Of a stretch of 64,000 nt of DNA, positions 8,444 through 21,404 are shown piece after piece; the first letter of the stretch is position 1; each line of letters begins with the position of its first letter. Source of the DNA: Pseudomaricurvus hydrocarbonicus (GTDB lineage Bacteria; Pseudomonadota; Gammaproteobacteria; Pseudomonadales; Cellvibrionaceae); NCBI RefSeq assembly GCF_011602365.1, contig NZ_JAAONZ010000003.1:310001-374000 (forward strand), in the 5' to 3' direction. Position numbers and translations under genes: made by a program. A model generated the notes under the pieces. The model saw only the letters and a program-made list of their open reading frames with translations, was not told where the DNA came from and did not search any database.

Positions 8444-9842
8444 GCCTCTTAAGTTGACGGACATTCAGACCGCTTTGAGTGCTGAATTGATCGGCGAGGA
8501 TGTGATCTTTGAGCGAGTGAATACGGATACCCGTGACATTTTGACCGGTGATCTGTTTGTGGCGTTAAAGGGTGAGCGCTTTGATGCACACGAATTTGCC
8601 GAATCTGCCGCGGATGCCGGCGCGGCAGCGTTAGTGGTTGAGCGGATCATTCCGGGGTTAAAAGTGCCGCAACTGAAAGTGCAGGACACCACCCGGGCGT
8701 TAGGTGAAATTGCTCACTTGAGCCGGTTGCAGTTTGAAGGGCCGCTGGTCGCGCTGACCGGCAGCTGTGGAAAAACCACTGTAAAAGAAATGATGACAGC
8801 GGTGTTGGGGCGTCAGGGGCAAGTCCATGCTACCCGTGGCAATTTGAATAACCACATCGGTGTGCCGCAAACGCTGCTGGCTATGCCTGCAACCACAGAG
8901 TTTGCGGTTATTGAGATGGGTGCGAGCGGGCTGGGTGAAATTGATTATCTGGCATCCGTGGCTGAGCCAACGGTCGCGTTGGTGAACAATGTGATGGCGG
9001 CGCATCTGGAAGGCTTTGGCAGTGAAGCGGGTGTTGCCGCTGAAAAGTCCAGCATTTATCGCCATCTGCGAGATCATGGGGTGGCGGTGGTCAATCTGGA
9101 TGTGCCCTATGCGTCGGGTTGGCTGCAGTCACTTGCACAAGTGCGTCCGGATGTTCGCTGCCTGACGTTTTCTGACTGCCTTGGCGGAGCAGATTTACGG
9201 GCAACGGATATTCAGTTGAATGAAAAAGGGTGTTACAGCTTTGAATTGCAGGCCGCGCCGGGCAGTGTACACATCAGTTTGCCCATTATGGGGCGTCAAA
9301 ACGTCAACAATGCTTTGGCTGTTGCCGGTTGTTGCCTGGCGGTGGGGCTGGATTTACCCGACATTGCTCTGGGGTTGGCAAGCGTTGCGCCGGTCAAAGG
9401 TCGTTTAAAACCCGTACCAGGCATCAATCGGTCATTGGTGATTGACGATACCTACAACGCCAATCCGGGGTCTGTAAAGGCGGCGGCGCAGGTGTTAATG
9501 GACCTCAAGCAGCATGGGCGCGATGTCGTTCTGGTGTTGGGAGATTTGGGGGAGCTTGGCGAGGATGAAGCACAGGTGCTGGATCAGTTGGGGCAAGACC
9601 TGGGTGCATTGGGTGTGCCGCAATTACTGACACAGGGCTTAAATAGCGTGAATGTGCACAAAGGTTTTAGGGCCACCGCTGGTGAGTACAGTAAGGCAAA
9701 ACATTTTGAGTCTCAGGGTGAGCTCAATCAATTTTTAACCAATCAATTGACTGACGAAACGGTTGTATTAGTGAAAGGATCTCGAAGTGCACGTATGGAA
9801 GGTGTCGTGCAGGCAATCATGTTAGACGGAGAACATCAATAA
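8436..9842 (+). CDS. murF: UDP-MurNAc-tripeptide D-alanyl-D-alanine ligase MurF
   Basis: Attaches D-Ala-D-Ala to the UDP-MurNAc-tripeptide, the last cytoplasmic step of pentapeptide assembly. At 468 residues it is of normal length. The P-loop GSCGKTT is at 109-115, followed by VKEMM, and the Mur ligase signatures [29 protein letters not shown] and [10 protein letters not shown] are present. It starts with GTG at 8436, overlapping murE by eight bases, and its stop overlaps the mraY start (TAATG), so translation is likely coupled. Confidence 0.96.
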   Translation: MIRPLKLTDIQTALSAELIGEDVIFERVNTDTRDILTGDLFVALKGERFDAHEFAESAADAGAAALVVERIIPGLKVPQLKVQDTTRALGEIAHLSRLQFEGPLVALTGSCGKTTVKEMMTAVLGRQGQVHATRGNLNNHIGVPQTLLAMPATTEFAVIEMGASGLGEIDYLASVAEPTVALVNNVMAAHLEGFGSEAGVAAEKSSIYRHLRDHGVAVVNLDVPYASGWLQSLAQVRPDVRCLTFSDCLGGADLRATDIQLNEKGCYSFELQAAPGSVHISLPIMGRQNVNNALAVAGCCLAVGLDLPDIALGLASVAPVKGRLKPVPGINRSLVIDDTYNANPGSVKAAAQVLMDLKQHGRDVVLVLGDLGELGEDEAQVLDQLGQDLGALGVPQLLTQGLNSVNVHKGFRATAGEYSKAKHFESQGELNQFLTNQLTDETVVLVKGSRSARMEGVVQAIMLDGEHQ

Positions 9843-10924
9843 TGCTTCTGTTGCTTGCAGAATACTTACAACAATACGCATCACAGTTTGCAGTGTTTCA
9901 ATATTTAACGCTGAGAGGAATCCTCGGGGTTCTGACAGCACTGGTGATTTCGCTGGTTTTGGGTCCCTGGATGATTCGCAAATTGAATTATTTGCAAATC
10001 GGCCAGTCCGTTCGTGATGACGGCCCGGAATCTCACCTGAGTAAGTCGGGTACACCGACCATGGGCGGCACCCTGATTTTGGCCGCCATCTTTGTCAGTG
10101 CCTTACTCTGGTCTGATTTGAGCAACCGTTATGTCTGGGTGGTACTGATTGTTACAGGCATTTTTGGGGCAGTCGGCTGGGTGGATGATTATCGTAAGGT
10201 GGTTGAGGCCAACTCCAAAGGTTTGCCAGCACGATGGAAATATTTTTGGCAGTCGGTTGCCGGTTTGGGCGCTGCGATCTTTTTATATTCGACCGCCGCC
10301 AGCCCTGCTGAGACGCAATTAATCGTCCCGTTTTTGAAAAACGTTTCTCTGGATATGGGCCTGTTTTACATCGTACTGACGTACTTTGTCATTGTGGGCT
10401 CCAGCAATGCGGTCAATCTGACAGATGGTCTGGACGGCCTGGCCATCATGCCGACAGTCATGGTTGGCGGTGCGCTTGGTTTAATCGCGTACCTGGTGGG
10501 CCATAACGAATTTTCGAATTACCTGCACATCCCCTACGTGGCTGGAGCCGGTGAATTGATTGTGTTTTGTGCGGCTCTGGGTGGCGCCGGTTTGGGGTTT
10601 TTGTGGTTCAACACTTACCCGGCTCAGGTATTCATGGGCGATGTGGGCGCCCTGGCCTTGGGCGCTGCGCTGGGGGTGATTGCGGTCATCGTCCGCCATG
10701 AAATTGTGTTCTTCATTATGGGGGGGGTCTTCGTCATGGAGACCGTGTCAGTGATCCTGCAGGTGGCTTCGTTTAAGTTGACGGGGCGGCGTATATTCCG
10801 CATGGCTCCCCTGCATCATCACTTTGAATTGAAAGGTTGGCCAGAGCCACGAGTAATTGTCCGCTTCTGGATCATTACCGTGATGTTGGTGCTGTTTGGT
10901 TTGGCAACGTTAAAACTGCGTTAA
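9842..10924 (+). CDS. mraY: Phospho-N-acetylmuramoyl-pentapeptide transferase MraY
   Basis: Integral membrane enzyme that transfers phospho-MurNAc-pentapeptide to undecaprenyl phosphate to make lipid I. The 360-residue protein has about ten membrane helices and the diagnostic segments [17 protein letters not shown] (two adjacent Asp), [10 protein letters not shown] and the C-terminal [14 protein letters not shown]. Its ATG overlaps the murF stop by one base. The 34-base gap to murD is one of the few non-overlapping junctions in this part of the cluster. Confidence 0.97.
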   Translation: MLLLLAEYLQQYASQFAVFQYLTLRGILGVLTALVISLVLGPWMIRKLNYLQIGQSVRDDGPESHLSKSGTPTMGGTLILAAIFVSALLWSDLSNRYVWVVLIVTGIFGAVGWVDDYRKVVEANSKGLPARWKYFWQSVAGLGAAIFLYSTAASPAETQLIVPFLKNVSLDMGLFYIVLTYFVIVGSSNAVNLTDGLDGLAIMPTVMVGGALGLIAYLVGHNEFSNYLHIPYVAGAGELIVFCAALGGAGLGFLWFNTYPAQVFMGDVGALALGAALGVIAVIVRHEIVFFIMGGVFVMETVSVILQVASFKLTGRRIFRMAPLHHHFELKGWPEPRVIVRFWIITVMLVLFGLATLKLR

Positions 10925-10958
10925 AACCCTAACAAAAAACGTTAAGAGATAGGTATTA

Positions 10959-12308
10959 GTGGCCAATTTAATCGCGCAAAGCAATGTCACCGCATTAATC
11001 GGTATGGGAATGACCGGGCAATCGGCTGCGCGCTATTTGACCAAGGCGGGTCGGCCATTTGTTTGGCTCGATACCCGGGAAGCGCCTCCGGCGTTTGATC
11101 GGGTACGTGAGGAATTTCCGGATGCCAGGTTTGAGCTGGGCGAGTTGAATGTCGAAACTCTGCTGGCAGCGGCTGAAATTATTGTCAGCCCGGGTGTCTC
11201 TGTTGCCACTCCTGCCATTGCGCAGGCGCAGACTGCCGGGGTTCCGGTATTGGGCGATATTGAGCTGTTTTTAAGAGAAGTTAACGCTCCAGTGGTGGCG
11301 ATTACCGGTTCAAATGCCAAAAGCACTGTCACCACTCTGGTGGGTGAAATGGCGCAGACGGCCGGTAAAAAAGTCCTGATCGGCGGCAATATCGGTGTGC
11401 CCGTTCTGGACCTGTTGCAGCAACCGGCGGCTGAGCTCTATGTGTTGGAACTATCAAGTTTTCAACTCGAGACTGTCAGCAAGCTGGCCGCGGATGTGTC
11501 GACTGTGCTTAATATCAGCGAAGATCACATGGATCGTTACGATTCCTTGGCACATTACTACATGGCCAAGCAGCGTGTGTATTTCGGCGCGCGCAAAGTG
11601 GTGGTTAACCGGGAAGATCCGCTTACCAGGCCCCCTTTAGCTGAAGGGGTGCAACAGTTTAGTTTTGGATTGAATGTCCCTGACCGGCAGGGTTTTGGGG
11701 TGATTACCAAAGGCGGGCAGGAATACCTGGCGTTTGAATTTAATACGCTGATGCCCGTTGCCGATATCAAAATGCCAGGTCGGCATAACATCGCTAACGC
11801 CCTGGCTGCGCTGGCATTAGGGCATGCTGTTGATCTGCCAATGGCGGCCATGTTGACCACGTTAACGCAGTTTGCCGGCTTGCCGCACCGCTGTCAGTGG
11901 GTGGCGGAGAGTCACGGAGTTAACTATTACAACGATTCCAAAGGTACCAATGTCGGCGCCACTCTGGCGGCACTGCAGGGCTTGAAAAAAGACAGCGGAA
12001 AAATTGTCCTGATCGCCGGAGGGGTTGGCAAAGGGGCTGATTTTTCTCCCTTGAAAGAAGCCGCACCAGGCATTCGGGCGGTGGTGGTTATTGGCGAAGA
12101 TGGCGAAAAAATCGCCGCACAATTTGAAGCAATGGTGCCGGTTGTGTCAGCCGCTTCCATGTCAGAGGCTGTGGCCAAAGCTGCCAGGCAGGCCCGGGCC
12201 GGTGATGATGTCTTGCTTTCACCAGCCTGCGCCAGTTTTGATATGTTCCGCGGTTTTGAAGACCGCGGCGAGCACTTTGTCCAGGCCGTGAAGGAGGTTC
12301 TGGCATGA
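10959..12308 (+). CDS. murD: UDP-MurNAc-L-alanine:D-glutamate ligase MurD
   Basis: Adds D-glutamate to UDP-MurNAc-L-Ala. The 449 residues show the N-terminal UDP-binding segment [16 protein letters not shown], the P-loop [10 protein letters not shown] (GSNAKST at 117-123; this A-containing form is familiar from pseudomonad MurD), [10 protein letters not shown], and the C-terminal [11 protein letters not shown]. Translation starts at GTG 10959, preceded by AGAGATAGG. The stop overlaps the ftsW start as ATGA. Confidence 0.95.
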   Translation: MANLIAQSNVTALIGMGMTGQSAARYLTKAGRPFVWLDTREAPPAFDRVREEFPDARFELGELNVETLLAAAEIIVSPGVSVATPAIAQAQTAGVPVLGDIELFLREVNAPVVAITGSNAKSTVTTLVGEMAQTAGKKVLIGGNIGVPVLDLLQQPAAELYVLELSSFQLETVSKLAADVSTVLNISEDHMDRYDSLAHYYMAKQRVYFGARKVVVNREDPLTRPPLAEGVQQFSFGLNVPDRQGFGVITKGGQEYLAFEFNTLMPVADIKMPGRHNIANALAALALGHAVDLPMAAMLTTLTQFAGLPHRCQWVAESHGVNYYNDSKGTNVGATLAALQGLKKDSGKIVLIAGGVGKGADFSPLKEAAPGIRAVVVIGEDGEKIAAQFEAMVPVVSAASMSEAVAKAARQARAGDDVLLSPACASFDMFRGFEDRGEHFVQAVKEVLA

Positions 12309-13621
12309 GCGTTGACGCCAAGCTTTCCTTAACGCCGGTTCGCTGGATGGACGCTGTGAATTGGCAGATGTTGACGCTGGTCATGATGTTGTCCTCCATT
12401 GGCTGGGTGATGGTGACGTCTTCCTCGATGACCTTCGCAGAAGCCACCTACGGTGACGGTTGGTTTTTTGCCAAGCGCTACGCCCTTTATTGGTGTTTGG
12501 GCATTCTGTGTGCGGTGTTGGTGGCAGCTGTGCCAACCGTGATTTGGGAAAAGTACGGCAGCTTGTTTTTGATTGGCGCACTGTTGATGCTGGTGCTGGT
12601 GTTGATTCCGGGTATCGGTCGCAAAGTCAACGGCAGCCAGCGCTGGCTGCAGTTAGGTCCTTTGGGATTGCAGGCATCCGAGATGGTCAAATTTTGTGCC
12701 ATCGTGTTTTACGCCAGTTTTCTGGCGCGTCGGGGGCAGGAAACCCTGGTCGACTGGCACGGTGTTTTTAAGCCGTTGCTTGTCTTGGGCGTGATGATTT
12801 TTTTGTTGCTGCTGGAGCCTGATTTTGGTGCTTCTGTGGTGCTGGCGGCAACAGTGATGGCGATGCTGTTTGTGGCTGGAGTGCGCTTGTGGCAATTCAT
12901 TATTTTGTTTGTGGCGGCATTGGGCGGCCTGATGTTGATTGCAACGTTGTCGCCTTATCGGATGCAGCGGTTGATTACATTTTTGGATCCCTGGGCTGAT
13001 CAGTTCAACAGTGGCTATCAGCTGACTCAATCGTTGATTGGTTTTGGACGGGGTCAATGGACCGGTTTGGGATTGGGTAACAGTGTGCAAAAGCTGTTTT
13101 ATCTACCGGAAGCGCACACTGATTTTATCTTTGCCATCATCGCTGAAGAGTTCGGCTTGGTTGGCGTGGCCGCCATAATGGGCATCTTTATTGCGCTGGT
13201 GATTTGTATCTTGAATGTCTCTCAACGCGCAATGGCGGGGGGTAAAGTCTTTGCCAGTTTTGCCACCTTTGGTGTGGCGGTAATGTTTGCCGGCCAGGCG
13301 TTCATTAATGTAGGAGTCGCTTCCGGCTTGTTGCCGACCAAAGGTTTAACCATGCCGTTCATCAGTTATGGCGGCAGCAGTTTACTCGTGTCCTGTGTCT
13401 TGATGGCGCTGGTGATGCGTATTGATTGGGAGCTGCGACTGGCGTCGATGAATCCATCCACAAAGATGAGTGGAGAGCAAAAGTCTGCTGCAGGAGTTCG
13501 GTCTGGTCGCCGTCAAACCGCGGCTGGGCGGACCAAAAGCTATGCCTCTGAACACGGTAAGCCCCAGCCCGCAGACGCCGATAAACCATCTGCGGCGACA
13601 GCATTACAGGGGGCGGCATGA
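12305..13621 (+). CDS. ftsW: Septal peptidoglycan glycosyltransferase FtsW
   Basis: SEDS-family polymerase that works with FtsI at the septum. The 438-residue protein has about ten membrane segments with the family signatures [43 protein letters not shown] and the C-terminal [15 protein letters not shown]. The catalytic Asp region corresponds to [13 protein letters not shown] hydrophilic cytoplasmic tail of about 55 residues, rich in Ser, Lys, Arg and Ala, follows the last helix. It overlaps murD and murG by ATGA at both ends. Confidence 0.96.
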   Translation: MSVDAKLSLTPVRWMDAVNWQMLTLVMMLSSIGWVMVTSSSMTFAEATYGDGWFFAKRYALYWCLGILCAVLVAAVPTVIWEKYGSLFLIGALLMLVLVLIPGIGRKVNGSQRWLQLGPLGLQASEMVKFCAIVFYASFLARRGQETLVDWHGVFKPLLVLGVMIFLLLLEPDFGASVVLAATVMAMLFVAGVRLWQFIILFVAALGGLMLIATLSPYRMQRLITFLDPWADQFNSGYQLTQSLIGFGRGQWTGLGLGNSVQKLFYLPEAHTDFIFAIIAEEFGLVGVAAIMGIFIALVICILNVSQRAMAGGKVFASFATFGVAVMFAGQAFINVGVASGLLPTKGLTMPFISYGGSSLLVSCVLMALVMRIDWELRLASMNPSTKMSGEQKSAAGVRSGRRQTAAGRTKSYASEHGKPQPADADKPSAATALQGAA

Positions 13622-14727
13622 GCCAGAGTGACTTGAATATTGTGATCATGGCCGGTGGTACCGGCGGCCACGTTTTTCCGGCACTGGCCGTCGCCGAAGA
13701 GCTGCGCCAGCGAGGAGTCAAGCTGAGCTGGTTGGGTACGGCGCGCGGCATTGAGGCCGAGCTGGTGCCTGCGGCGGGAATTCCCTTACACTGCCTGACG
13801 ATTGAAGGGGTGCGAGGCAAAGGCTTGCTGACAAAACTGAAAGCGCCTTTCCTGCTGGTGAGTGCAGTCTGGGAGGCACGCAGTATTCTCAAGCGGGAAC
13901 AAGCGGATGCGGTGTTGGGCTTGGGCGGTTTTGCCTCCGGGCCTGGCGGCGTTGCCGCATGGTTGCTGGGAAAGCCGGTGCTGATTCATGAGCAAAATGC
14001 CGTGGCTGGTACCACCAACCGTTGGCTGGCACGTTTGGCACAATGCGTCATGGAGGCATTCCCCGGCAGCTTGCCGAACGCGGTGCATGTGGGTAACCCG
14101 GTGAGAAAAGCCATCGCTGAGGTGGCGCCCTTACACTTGAGCGCCCTGTCGCAGGAGGCACAGCCACCGCTGAAGGTGCTGGTGCTCGGCGGCAGTTTGG
14201 GGGCTCTGGCGTTAAACGAAATGATACCGGCTGCAGTGGCCTTACTGGCGGATGAGCTTCGGCCTGAGATTAAACATCAAACCGGTAAGAAAAACCTGGA
14301 GTTTACTGAACAGCAATACCAGCAAGCTAATGTGACCGCAGAAGTGCTGTCATTTATCGATGATATGGCCGCTGTGTATGAATGGGCTGATGTTGTGATT
14401 TGTCGGGCCGGAGCATTGACTGTATCGGAATTGACCTTGGCTGGGCGGGGGGCTTTGTTGGTGCCATACCCTTATGCCATTGATGATCACCAGACTCACA
14501 ACGCGCAGTGGCTGGAAAATAATGGGGCCGGTCTGGTTCGTCAGCAGAAAGATTTATCGCCACAGATCATTGCGGATTTTATTCGCAATGTTTCTGTCGA
14601 TCGGGAACAACTAATGGCAATGTCAAAAAATGCCAGAGCACTGGCCATGCCAGACGCGGCAAAACAAGTCGCCAGCTACTGTGAACAAGCCGCACGCGGC
14701 AGTGATAAAGAGGCCGCACATGAGTAA
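13618..14727 (+). CDS. murG: UDP-GlcNAc:undecaprenyl-PP-MurNAc-pentapeptide GlcNAc transferase MurG
   Basis: Peripheral membrane GT28 enzyme that makes lipid II from lipid I. The 369 residues contain the N-terminal loop [19 protein letters not shown], the second G-loop [13 protein letters not shown], the conserved [13 protein letters not shown], and the C-domain UDP-GlcNAc site [12 protein letters not shown] with [11 protein letters not shown]. Start and stop overlap ftsW and murC. It is the family's usual length. Confidence 0.97.
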   Translation: MSQSDLNIVIMAGGTGGHVFPALAVAEELRQRGVKLSWLGTARGIEAELVPAAGIPLHCLTIEGVRGKGLLTKLKAPFLLVSAVWEARSILKREQADAVLGLGGFASGPGGVAAWLLGKPVLIHEQNAVAGTTNRWLARLAQCVMEAFPGSLPNAVHVGNPVRKAIAEVAPLHLSALSQEAQPPLKVLVLGGSLGALALNEMIPAAVALLADELRPEIKHQTGKKNLEFTEQQYQQANVTAEVLSFIDDMAAVYEWADVVICRAGALTVSELTLAGRGALLVPYPYAIDDHQTHNAQWLENNGAGLVRQQKDLSPQIIADFIRNVSVDREQLMAMSKNARALAMPDAAKQVASYCEQAARGSDKEAAHE

Positions 14728-16207
14728 CAAAAAAACCGGTATGTATAAGCCGTCAGGATCCAATAGAAAGTCGGGTATTCACCAGAGCGTGATCGAAGTC
14801 CCTGAAATGCGCCGCATCAAGCGCATTCACTTTATTGGCATTGGTGGGGCAGGCATGAGCGGTATTGCCGAAGTGCTACTCAACCAGGGTTATGAAGTAT
14901 CGGGCTCGGATTTGCGTGAATCCAGTGTGACTCAGCGCCTGGTGGATAAGGGCGCGGTTATCTACATCGGTCACAGTGAAGAGAATATCAAAGAGGCTGA
15001 CGTGGTGGTGAACTCCTCCGCAGTGGATGAGCATAACCCGGAAATGATCGGTGCACGGGAGTTGCGTATTCCCATCGTGCGTCGGGCGGAGATGTTGGGT
15101 GAGTTGATGCGCTATCGGCATGGCATCGCTATAGCCGGGACTCACGGCAAGACCACAACCACCAGTTTAATGGCATCGGTTTTGGCGGCCGGGGATCGGG
15201 ATCCCACTTTTGTGATTGGCGGTCTGCTGAACAGCGCCGGAGCTAATGCAAAGCTGGGCGCCAGTCGTTATCTGGTTGCCGAGGCGGATGAGAGTGACGC
15301 GTCATTTTTACATCTGCAACCGATGGTGTCTGTGATCACCAATATTGATGCTGATCATATGGATACCTACGACGGCGATTTCTCCAAGGTTAAAAAGACC
15401 TTCGTGGAGTTTTTGCACAACCTGCCGTTTTATGGCTTGGCGGTGGTCTGTGGTGATGATCCCGTCGTGCAGGAAATTATTCCTGACATTTCGCGACCGG
15501 TCATTACTTATGGCTTTGATGAAGGCAATGATTTTCGGGCGGTGAATGTTGTGCAGACCACCATTTGCACCAGCTTTACGGCAACGCGTCCGGAAGGTCT
15601 CCCGGATCTGGATATCACGGTCAATATGCCAGGCCGGCATAATGTCCTGAATGCGTTGGCCTGTGTGGCCGTGGCGACCGATGAAGGCATGGACGATAAA
15701 GCCATCCAGCAAGGGTTGGAAAACTTTCAGGGTGTAGGTCGTCGCTTTCAGGTCTATGGCGAATATCAAGTGGGTACAGAAGCCAGCGATGCCACCGCGA
15801 TGCTGGTGGACGATTATGGTCACCATCCACGGGAAGTGGCAGCCACTGTGGCGGCCATTCGCGAGGGTTGGCCGGAGCGTCGATTGCTGATGGTTTATCA
15901 GCCACACCGTTACACCCGGACACGGGATTTGTATGAAGATTTTGTGGATATATTGACTCAGGTTGATGCCTTGGTGCTGTTGGAGGTCTACAGCGCTGGA
16001 GAAGATCCCATACCCGGTGCGGACAGTCGTCACTTGTGTCGCACTATTCGCGGGCGTGGGCAAATAGAACCTATTTTTGTTGAAGGCATCGATGGCGTGC
16101 CAGAGGTATTGGCCGACATCGTTCAGCCCGGTGATATTGTCTTAACCCAGGGGGCGGGTAACGTGGGCATGCTGGCCATTGAGTTGGCAAAGCGGGAATT
16201 AAAGTAG
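14720..16207 (+). CDS. murC: UDP-N-acetylmuramate:L-alanine ligase MurC
   Basis: First amino-acid ligase of the Mur pathway. I start it at ATG 14720 ([13 protein letters not shown]), overlapping the murG end by eight bases; the open frame extends 30 codons further but lies inside murG. This gives 495 residues, against 491 in E. coli. Visible motifs are [18 protein letters not shown] (about 37-54), the P-loop [12 protein letters not shown] (139-150), [10 protein letters not shown], and [13 protein letters not shown] near the C-terminus. Confidence 0.96.
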   Translation: MSNKKTGMYKPSGSNRKSGIHQSVIEVPEMRRIKRIHFIGIGGAGMSGIAEVLLNQGYEVSGSDLRESSVTQRLVDKGAVIYIGHSEENIKEADVVVNSSAVDEHNPEMIGARELRIPIVRRAEMLGELMRYRHGIAIAGTHGKTTTTSLMASVLAAGDRDPTFVIGGLLNSAGANAKLGASRYLVAEADESDASFLHLQPMVSVITNIDADHMDTYDGDFSKVKKTFVEFLHNLPFYGLAVVCGDDPVVQEIIPDISRPVITYGFDEGNDFRAVNVVQTTICTSFTATRPEGLPDLDITVNMPGRHNVLNALACVAVATDEGMDDKAIQQGLENFQGVGRRFQVYGEYQVGTEASDATAMLVDDYGHHPREVAATVAAIREGWPERRLLMVYQPHRYTRTRDLYEDFVDILTQVDALVLLEVYSAGEDPIPGADSRHLCRTIRGRGQIEPIFVEGIDGVPEVLADIVQPGDIVLTQGAGNVGMLAIELAKRELK

Positions 16208-16258
16208 GGATTAAAGCAGACATTGGTGTATCGCTTTAACAAAAGCGGTAACGGATAG

Positions 16259-17194
<936 letters not shown>

Positions 17195-17266
17195 AACACA
17201 TTGTGCACAGCAAGCATTGTGAGCGTCTTGAAGTTAATAGTGTGATTGAAGAGTTGAGCTGACCCT

Positions 17267-18061
17267 ATGAGTCGACGTGATGGAACACCAAGAGCTGTAC
17301 GCGGTGCAAGCCGTTCAGGGCGTGTCGAGTCGAAAAAATATGGGCAGCTGATCCTCAATTGGTTGGCGAATGGAGCGTTGTTGTCGGTTGTTGTTGTGGC
17401 TTGTTATGGCGGCGGAACCTGGTTGTTGAAACAATTGGATCGGCCGGTGACCAGTGTGAAAATTAACGGAGAATTTACCCGTATTTCACAAAAGACAGTG
17501 GCTGAAAGTGTGTATGACTCCCTGGGCGATAGCTTCATGAAGCTGGATCTGGACCAGATTCAAAAAAATCTGGAAGGCGAGGCATGGATCGACCGGGTCA
17601 GGGTGGCCCGACGGTGGCCTGATCAGCTGGAAGTCACGATCATTGAGCACAAGCCGATTGCCCGGTGGGGGAAGAGTGGGGTGCTGAATCATCGTGGTGA
17701 GGTGATCAGACTTGGAGATGACCCAGAGGCGAAGCAGTTGTTGTTAGGGTTGCCGGTATTGGGCGGCGTTGATGGCATGGAACAAGAAATGATGGCCCGC
17801 TATCAGACCTTGAATAAAATGCTGCTTGAGCACAATTTGTCGTTAAAAGAATTGAACTGTGATGCCACGGGCAGCTGGGCCATGACCCTCAGTGACAATG
17901 TTGTGATCCAAGTGGGGCGGGATCAGGTGCTTGAGAAAATGGATCGTTTTTTGACAGTGTTTGATGCGCAGTTGCAGCAACGCTGGGCGGAATTAAATCA
18001 AGTGGATCTGCGATATTTCAATGGGGTGGCAGTGGCTTGGCGCAAGCCTGATAAAGCCTAA
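17267..18061 (+). CDS. ftsQ: Cell division protein FtsQ
   Basis: Bitopic inner-membrane divisome protein that recruits FtsL and FtsB. The 264 residues consist of a basic cytoplasmic tail (MSRRDGTPRAVRGASRSGR), one membrane helix near residues 30-50 (GALLSVVVVACYGGGTWLL), a POTRA domain (VTSVKINGEFTRISQ to WIDRVRVARRWPDQLEVTII) and the FtsQ beta domain ending QVDLRYFNGVAVAWRKP. Position between ddlB and ftsA agrees. Confidence 0.95.
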   Translation: MSRRDGTPRAVRGASRSGRVESKKYGQLILNWLANGALLSVVVVACYGGGTWLLKQLDRPVTSVKINGEFTRISQKTVAESVYDSLGDSFMKLDLDQIQKNLEGEAWIDRVRVARRWPDQLEVTIIEHKPIARWGKSGVLNHRGEVIRLGDDPEAKQLLLGLPVLGGVDGMEQEMMARYQTLNKMLLEHNLSLKELNCDATGSWAMTLSDNVVIQVGRDQVLEKMDRFLTVFDAQLQQRWAELNQVDLRYFNGVAVAWRKPDKA

Positions 18062-18175
18062 GTGGTAGGCCAGCAAAGCAAAAGCGCTAGAGCAAGAAAG
18101 CATTAGGGTGTGTTGAAAAATGAGCAGTCAGCAAAACATGGATAAGGCAGTTAAGCCGCAAAGTGAGGTTGTGTA

Positions 18176-19414
18176 ATGGCATCGGCAAATGAAAGTCGAA
18201 TGGTTGTTGGCTTGGATATAGGCACTTCCAAAGTAGTTGCCATTGTGGGGGAGTTGTCGACAGACGGTGAGTTGGAAATTGTCGGTATTGGGTCTCACCG
18301 ATCTTCCGGTTTGAAGAAGGGTGTGGTGGTCAATATTGAATCAACGGTTCAATCAATACAGCGCGCGGTGGAAGAGGCTGAATTGATGGCCGGTTGCCAG
18401 ATTCACTCAGTGTATGCAGGGATTGCCGGCAACCACATTCGCAGCTTGAACTCTCACGGTATCGTCGCCATTAAGGATCGCGAAGTGTTCAGCCAGGATC
18501 TCGATCGGGTGATTGATGCAGCGCAGGCAGTTGCCATACCGGCGGATCAAAAGATTCTTCACATATTGCCTCAGGAATACCTGATTGATGATCAGGAGGG
18601 GGTGAAGGAGCCGTTGGGAATGTCTGGCGTGCGCCTGGAAGCGAAAGTCCATTTGGTGACCTGTGCGGTAAATGCCGCGCAAAATATCGAAAAATGCATA
18701 CGCCGCTGCGGACTCGAAGTGGAAGATATCATTCTGGAGCAGTTGGCCTCCAGTTATGCGGTGCTGACGGAAGATGAAAAAGAACTGGGCGTTTGCATGG
18801 TGGACATTGGTGGTGGCACGACGGACATCGCCATTTTTACAGAAGGTTCGATTCGGCACACCGGGGTGATTCCTATTGCGGGTGATCAGGTGACCAATGA
18901 CATTGCCATGGCGTTGCGGACACCCACACCTCACGCCGAAGAAATTAAAATTAAGTACGCCTGTGCATTGGCAAAACTGACTGGCCCGGATGAAACCATC
19001 AAGGTGCCCAGTGTCGGGGATCGCGAGCCCAGGGATCTTTCTCGTCAAGCACTGGCTGAGGTCGTGGAGCCGCGCTATGACGAACTGTTTACTTTGGTTC
19101 AGGCCGAGCTGCGCAGGAGTGGCTATGAGGATCTGGTTGCCGCTGGCATTGTGCTCACCGGTGGCACATCGAAAATGGAAGGCGTCATTGAGTTGGCTGA
19201 AGAGATTTTTCATATGCCTGTTCGGCTCGGGGCTCCGCAAAATATCAGAGGGTTGGGCGATATTGTTGACAACCCGATTTATTCCACGGGTGTGGGATTG
19301 TTGCAGTATGCCAAACGGCAACAAAATGAAGGCCGGGTATCACAGTTTTCTACCAAGGTTGAGCACAATACCTGGTGGGACAAGGTCAAGACCTGGTTTC
19401 AGGGAAATTTTTAG
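18176..19414 (+). CDS. ftsA: Cell division protein FtsA
   Basis: Actin-like ATPase that tethers FtsZ filaments to the membrane. The 412 residues open with the ATPase motif VGLDIGTSKVVAIVGE and contain the phosphate-2 block VDIGGGTTDIAIF and the adenosine motif GIVLTGGTSKMEGV. The last residues (WWDKVKTWFQGNF) form the amphipathic membrane-targeting helix. A 114-base gap separates it from ftsQ and 180 bases from ftsZ, room for the extra promoters commonly found here. Confidence 0.97.
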   Translation: MASANESRMVVGLDIGTSKVVAIVGELSTDGELEIVGIGSHRSSGLKKGVVVNIESTVQSIQRAVEEAELMAGCQIHSVYAGIAGNHIRSLNSHGIVAIKDREVFSQDLDRVIDAAQAVAIPADQKILHILPQEYLIDDQEGVKEPLGMSGVRLEAKVHLVTCAVNAAQNIEKCIRRCGLEVEDIILEQLASSYAVLTEDEKELGVCMVDIGGGTTDIAIFTEGSIRHTGVIPIAGDQVTNDIAMALRTPTPHAEEIKIKYACALAKLTGPDETIKVPSVGDREPRDLSRQALAEVVEPRYDELFTLVQAELRRSGYEDLVAAGIVLTGGTSKMEGVIELAEEIFHMPVRLGAPQNIRGLGDIVDNPIYSTGVGLLQYAKRQQNEGRVSQFSTKVEHNTWWDKVKTWFQGNF

Positions 19415-19594
19415 ATGGCAATGGTTGAACGACTAATTAAGTTAAGCGCATGTGGCAAAGGTGTGTTTTCAAAAGGTAGTTAGCGTCAAACAGTCCATAG
19501 AAAGAAAAACCAGTAACAAATGTTGTTATTAAGTGCTTTAAAAAGTTAGTGAATCACTTTATCAAGTTTTCGTCAGGGAAAAAGGGGAAAAACC

Positions 19595-20761
19595 ATGTTT
19601 GAACTAGTAGATAACGTTCCTTCAAATGCAGTAATCAAAGTCATTGGAGTCGGCGGCGGCGGTGGTAACGCAGTCAAACACATGATCGACAATCTGGTGG
19701 ATGGGGTAGAATTTGTGTGTGCCAACACGGACGCACAGGCCTTGAAAGATGTTGAAGCCCGTACGGTGCTGCAGTTGGGTAACGAAATAACCAAAGGCCT
19801 GGGAGCCGGGGCTAACCCGGAAGTCGGTCGTCAAGCCGCCATGGAAGATCGCGAGCGTATTGCTGAAGTGCTGCGTGGTGCCGATATGGTCTTTATTACC
19901 GCAGGCATGGGCGGCGGTACCGGTACTGGTGGTGCCCCGGTTGTTGCCGAGGTGGCTAAAGAAATGGGAATTTTGACGGTTGCTGTCGTGACCAAGCCAT
20001 TCCCGTTTGAAGGTAAGAAGCGTCTGGCCATCGCCGATGCGGGTATCAGAGAGCTGCAGGAACGAGTGGATTCTTTAATCACCATTCCTAACGAAAAGTT
20101 ACTCGCAGTACTGGGCAAAAGCACCACTTTGCTGGATGCGTTCAAAGCGGCAAATGATGTGCTGCTGGGCGCCGTGCAGGGGATTGCGGATTTGATTATG
20201 CGCCCGGGTATGATCAACGTTGACTTTGCCGACGTGCGCACGGTGATGTCGGAAATGGGCATGGCCATGATGGGTACCGGTTTCGCCAAAGGTGAAAATC
20301 GCGCTCGTGAAGCGGCGGAAGCGGCTATCCGCAGCCCGTTGCTTGAGGACATTAACCTGCAAGGTGCGCGTGGTATTTTGGTGAACATTACTGCCGGGCT
20401 GGATCTGTCTCTGGGTGAGTTTTCCGAAGTGGGTGATACTGTAGAAGAGTTCGCTTCTGACGGCGCGACTGTGGTTGTGGGTACTGTGATTGATCCGGAG
20501 ATGAAAGACGAGTTGCGTGTTACGGTTGTGGCAACGGGCTTGGGGTCACCGGTCAGTCAGGTAAAGAAAGAGCAGGCTAAGGTGGTTGTGGATAACACGC
20601 GGCGTGCAGGCGGTCAGCCAGATTATTCTGCGCTGGATAAGCCTACGGTTATGCGTAATCAGCCGGCGTCACAACACGGTTCTGCTGTACAAAAGCCGGT
20701 TGCGGACAAGGATATGGAATATTTGGATATTCCCGCCTTTTTGCGTCGTCAGGCGGACTAA
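19595..20761 (+). CDS. ftsZ: Cell division GTPase FtsZ
   Basis: Tubulin homologue that forms the Z-ring. The 388-residue protein has the GTP-binding signature [18 protein letters not shown] near residue 105, the T7 loop region [15 protein letters not shown], a variable linker (about 320-370) and the conserved C-terminal peptide [13 protein letters not shown] that binds FtsA and ZipA. GGGAAAAAGGGG precedes the ATG. It ends the dcw cluster. Confidence 0.98.
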   Translation: MFELVDNVPSNAVIKVIGVGGGGGNAVKHMIDNLVDGVEFVCANTDAQALKDVEARTVLQLGNEITKGLGAGANPEVGRQAAMEDRERIAEVLRGADMVFITAGMGGGTGTGGAPVVAEVAKEMGILTVAVVTKPFPFEGKKRLAIADAGIRELQERVDSLITIPNEKLLAVLGKSTTLLDAFKAANDVLLGAVQGIADLIMRPGMINVDFADVRTVMSEMGMAMMGTGFAKGENRAREAAEAAIRSPLLEDINLQGARGILVNITAGLDLSLGEFSEVGDTVEEFASDGATVVVGTVIDPEMKDELRVTVVATGLGSPVSQVKKEQAKVVVDNTRRAGGQPDYSALDKPTVMRNQPASQHGSAVQKPVADKDMEYLDIPAFLRRQAD

Positions 20762-21359
20762 AAGCGGTTGCCGTGAAGCTGAGTCTAATCCGCCGTCGAT
20801 GTATAGTCGCTTTACCGGGGTGCGCAGCACCTGACTGACGCTGGGTGCTCTTTAGCTTGTGCGGCTGATGTACGCGGTGGTTTTTGTTGGCTGAATTCAG
20901 GGTGGAGTGAATTCAAGCTCAGCATCGTTGGTAGGTATAATGTCGTTCGGCGCCTTAAGTTGCTTAGCTGGTGTCGAGGAGAAATGTTGCCAGAGTTCTG
21001 ATAAGCCGCTGAGCTGGCTTATTTAGAATGTGGCTGTTGTACATGGTATTGCATCTGTGAATGTTGTTATGGCATGCGCCTTAAGAGTGAATTGCGTGTT
21101 TTTAGCGACCAGAGACAGCAAGATCAAAGCCATGTTTTAGACTCGTAACGCGGTGGATTAACACGCATCAGCTTCTCTGATCGTGTCCGTTCAGCCGCGA
21201 TACAGGTTCAGCAGTCATAGTAGTGCCTAAGACTTTTAACGACCAAGCAATGCCCAGGGCTATAAGCCATATGGCTTGCCTTCGGGTGAACAGTGATCCC
21301 CTCACGGGCATGGAGGCTCAATTGCGCGTTAGTTGTTGGTCTATAGGGATTAACTTTGG
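20762..21359. other. Gene-free stretch between ftsZ and lpxC
   Basis: No reading frame here resembles a protein family. A weak hairpin (AGCACC...GGTGCT near 20826-20849) follows ftsZ but lacks a T-run. A perfect 14-base palindrome, AAGCCATATGGCTT, lies at 21264-21277. I see no RNA family. Confidence 0.4.
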
Positions 21360-21365
21360 TAATAT
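21336..21365 (+). promoter_or_regulatory. Probable lpxC promoter
   Basis: TTGGTC (21336-21341) and TAATAT (21360-21365) lie 18 bases apart. A start near 21372 would give lpxC a 33-base leader. The boxes are reasonable but not perfect. Confidence 0.4.
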
Positions 21366-21404
21366 TGTCCGATTAACTGCTCCAGATTGGTGAAAGACAC
21401 TTCG

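Noticed and set aside
14630-14719. Thirty-codon upstream extension of murC
   Set aside because: It lies wholly inside murG, and the ATG at 14720 gives the normal MurC length and N-terminus.
21264-21277. AAGCCATATGGCTT palindrome as a terminator of ftsZ
   Set aside because: It is 500 bases beyond ftsZ, has no loop or T-run, and is short enough to occur by chance.
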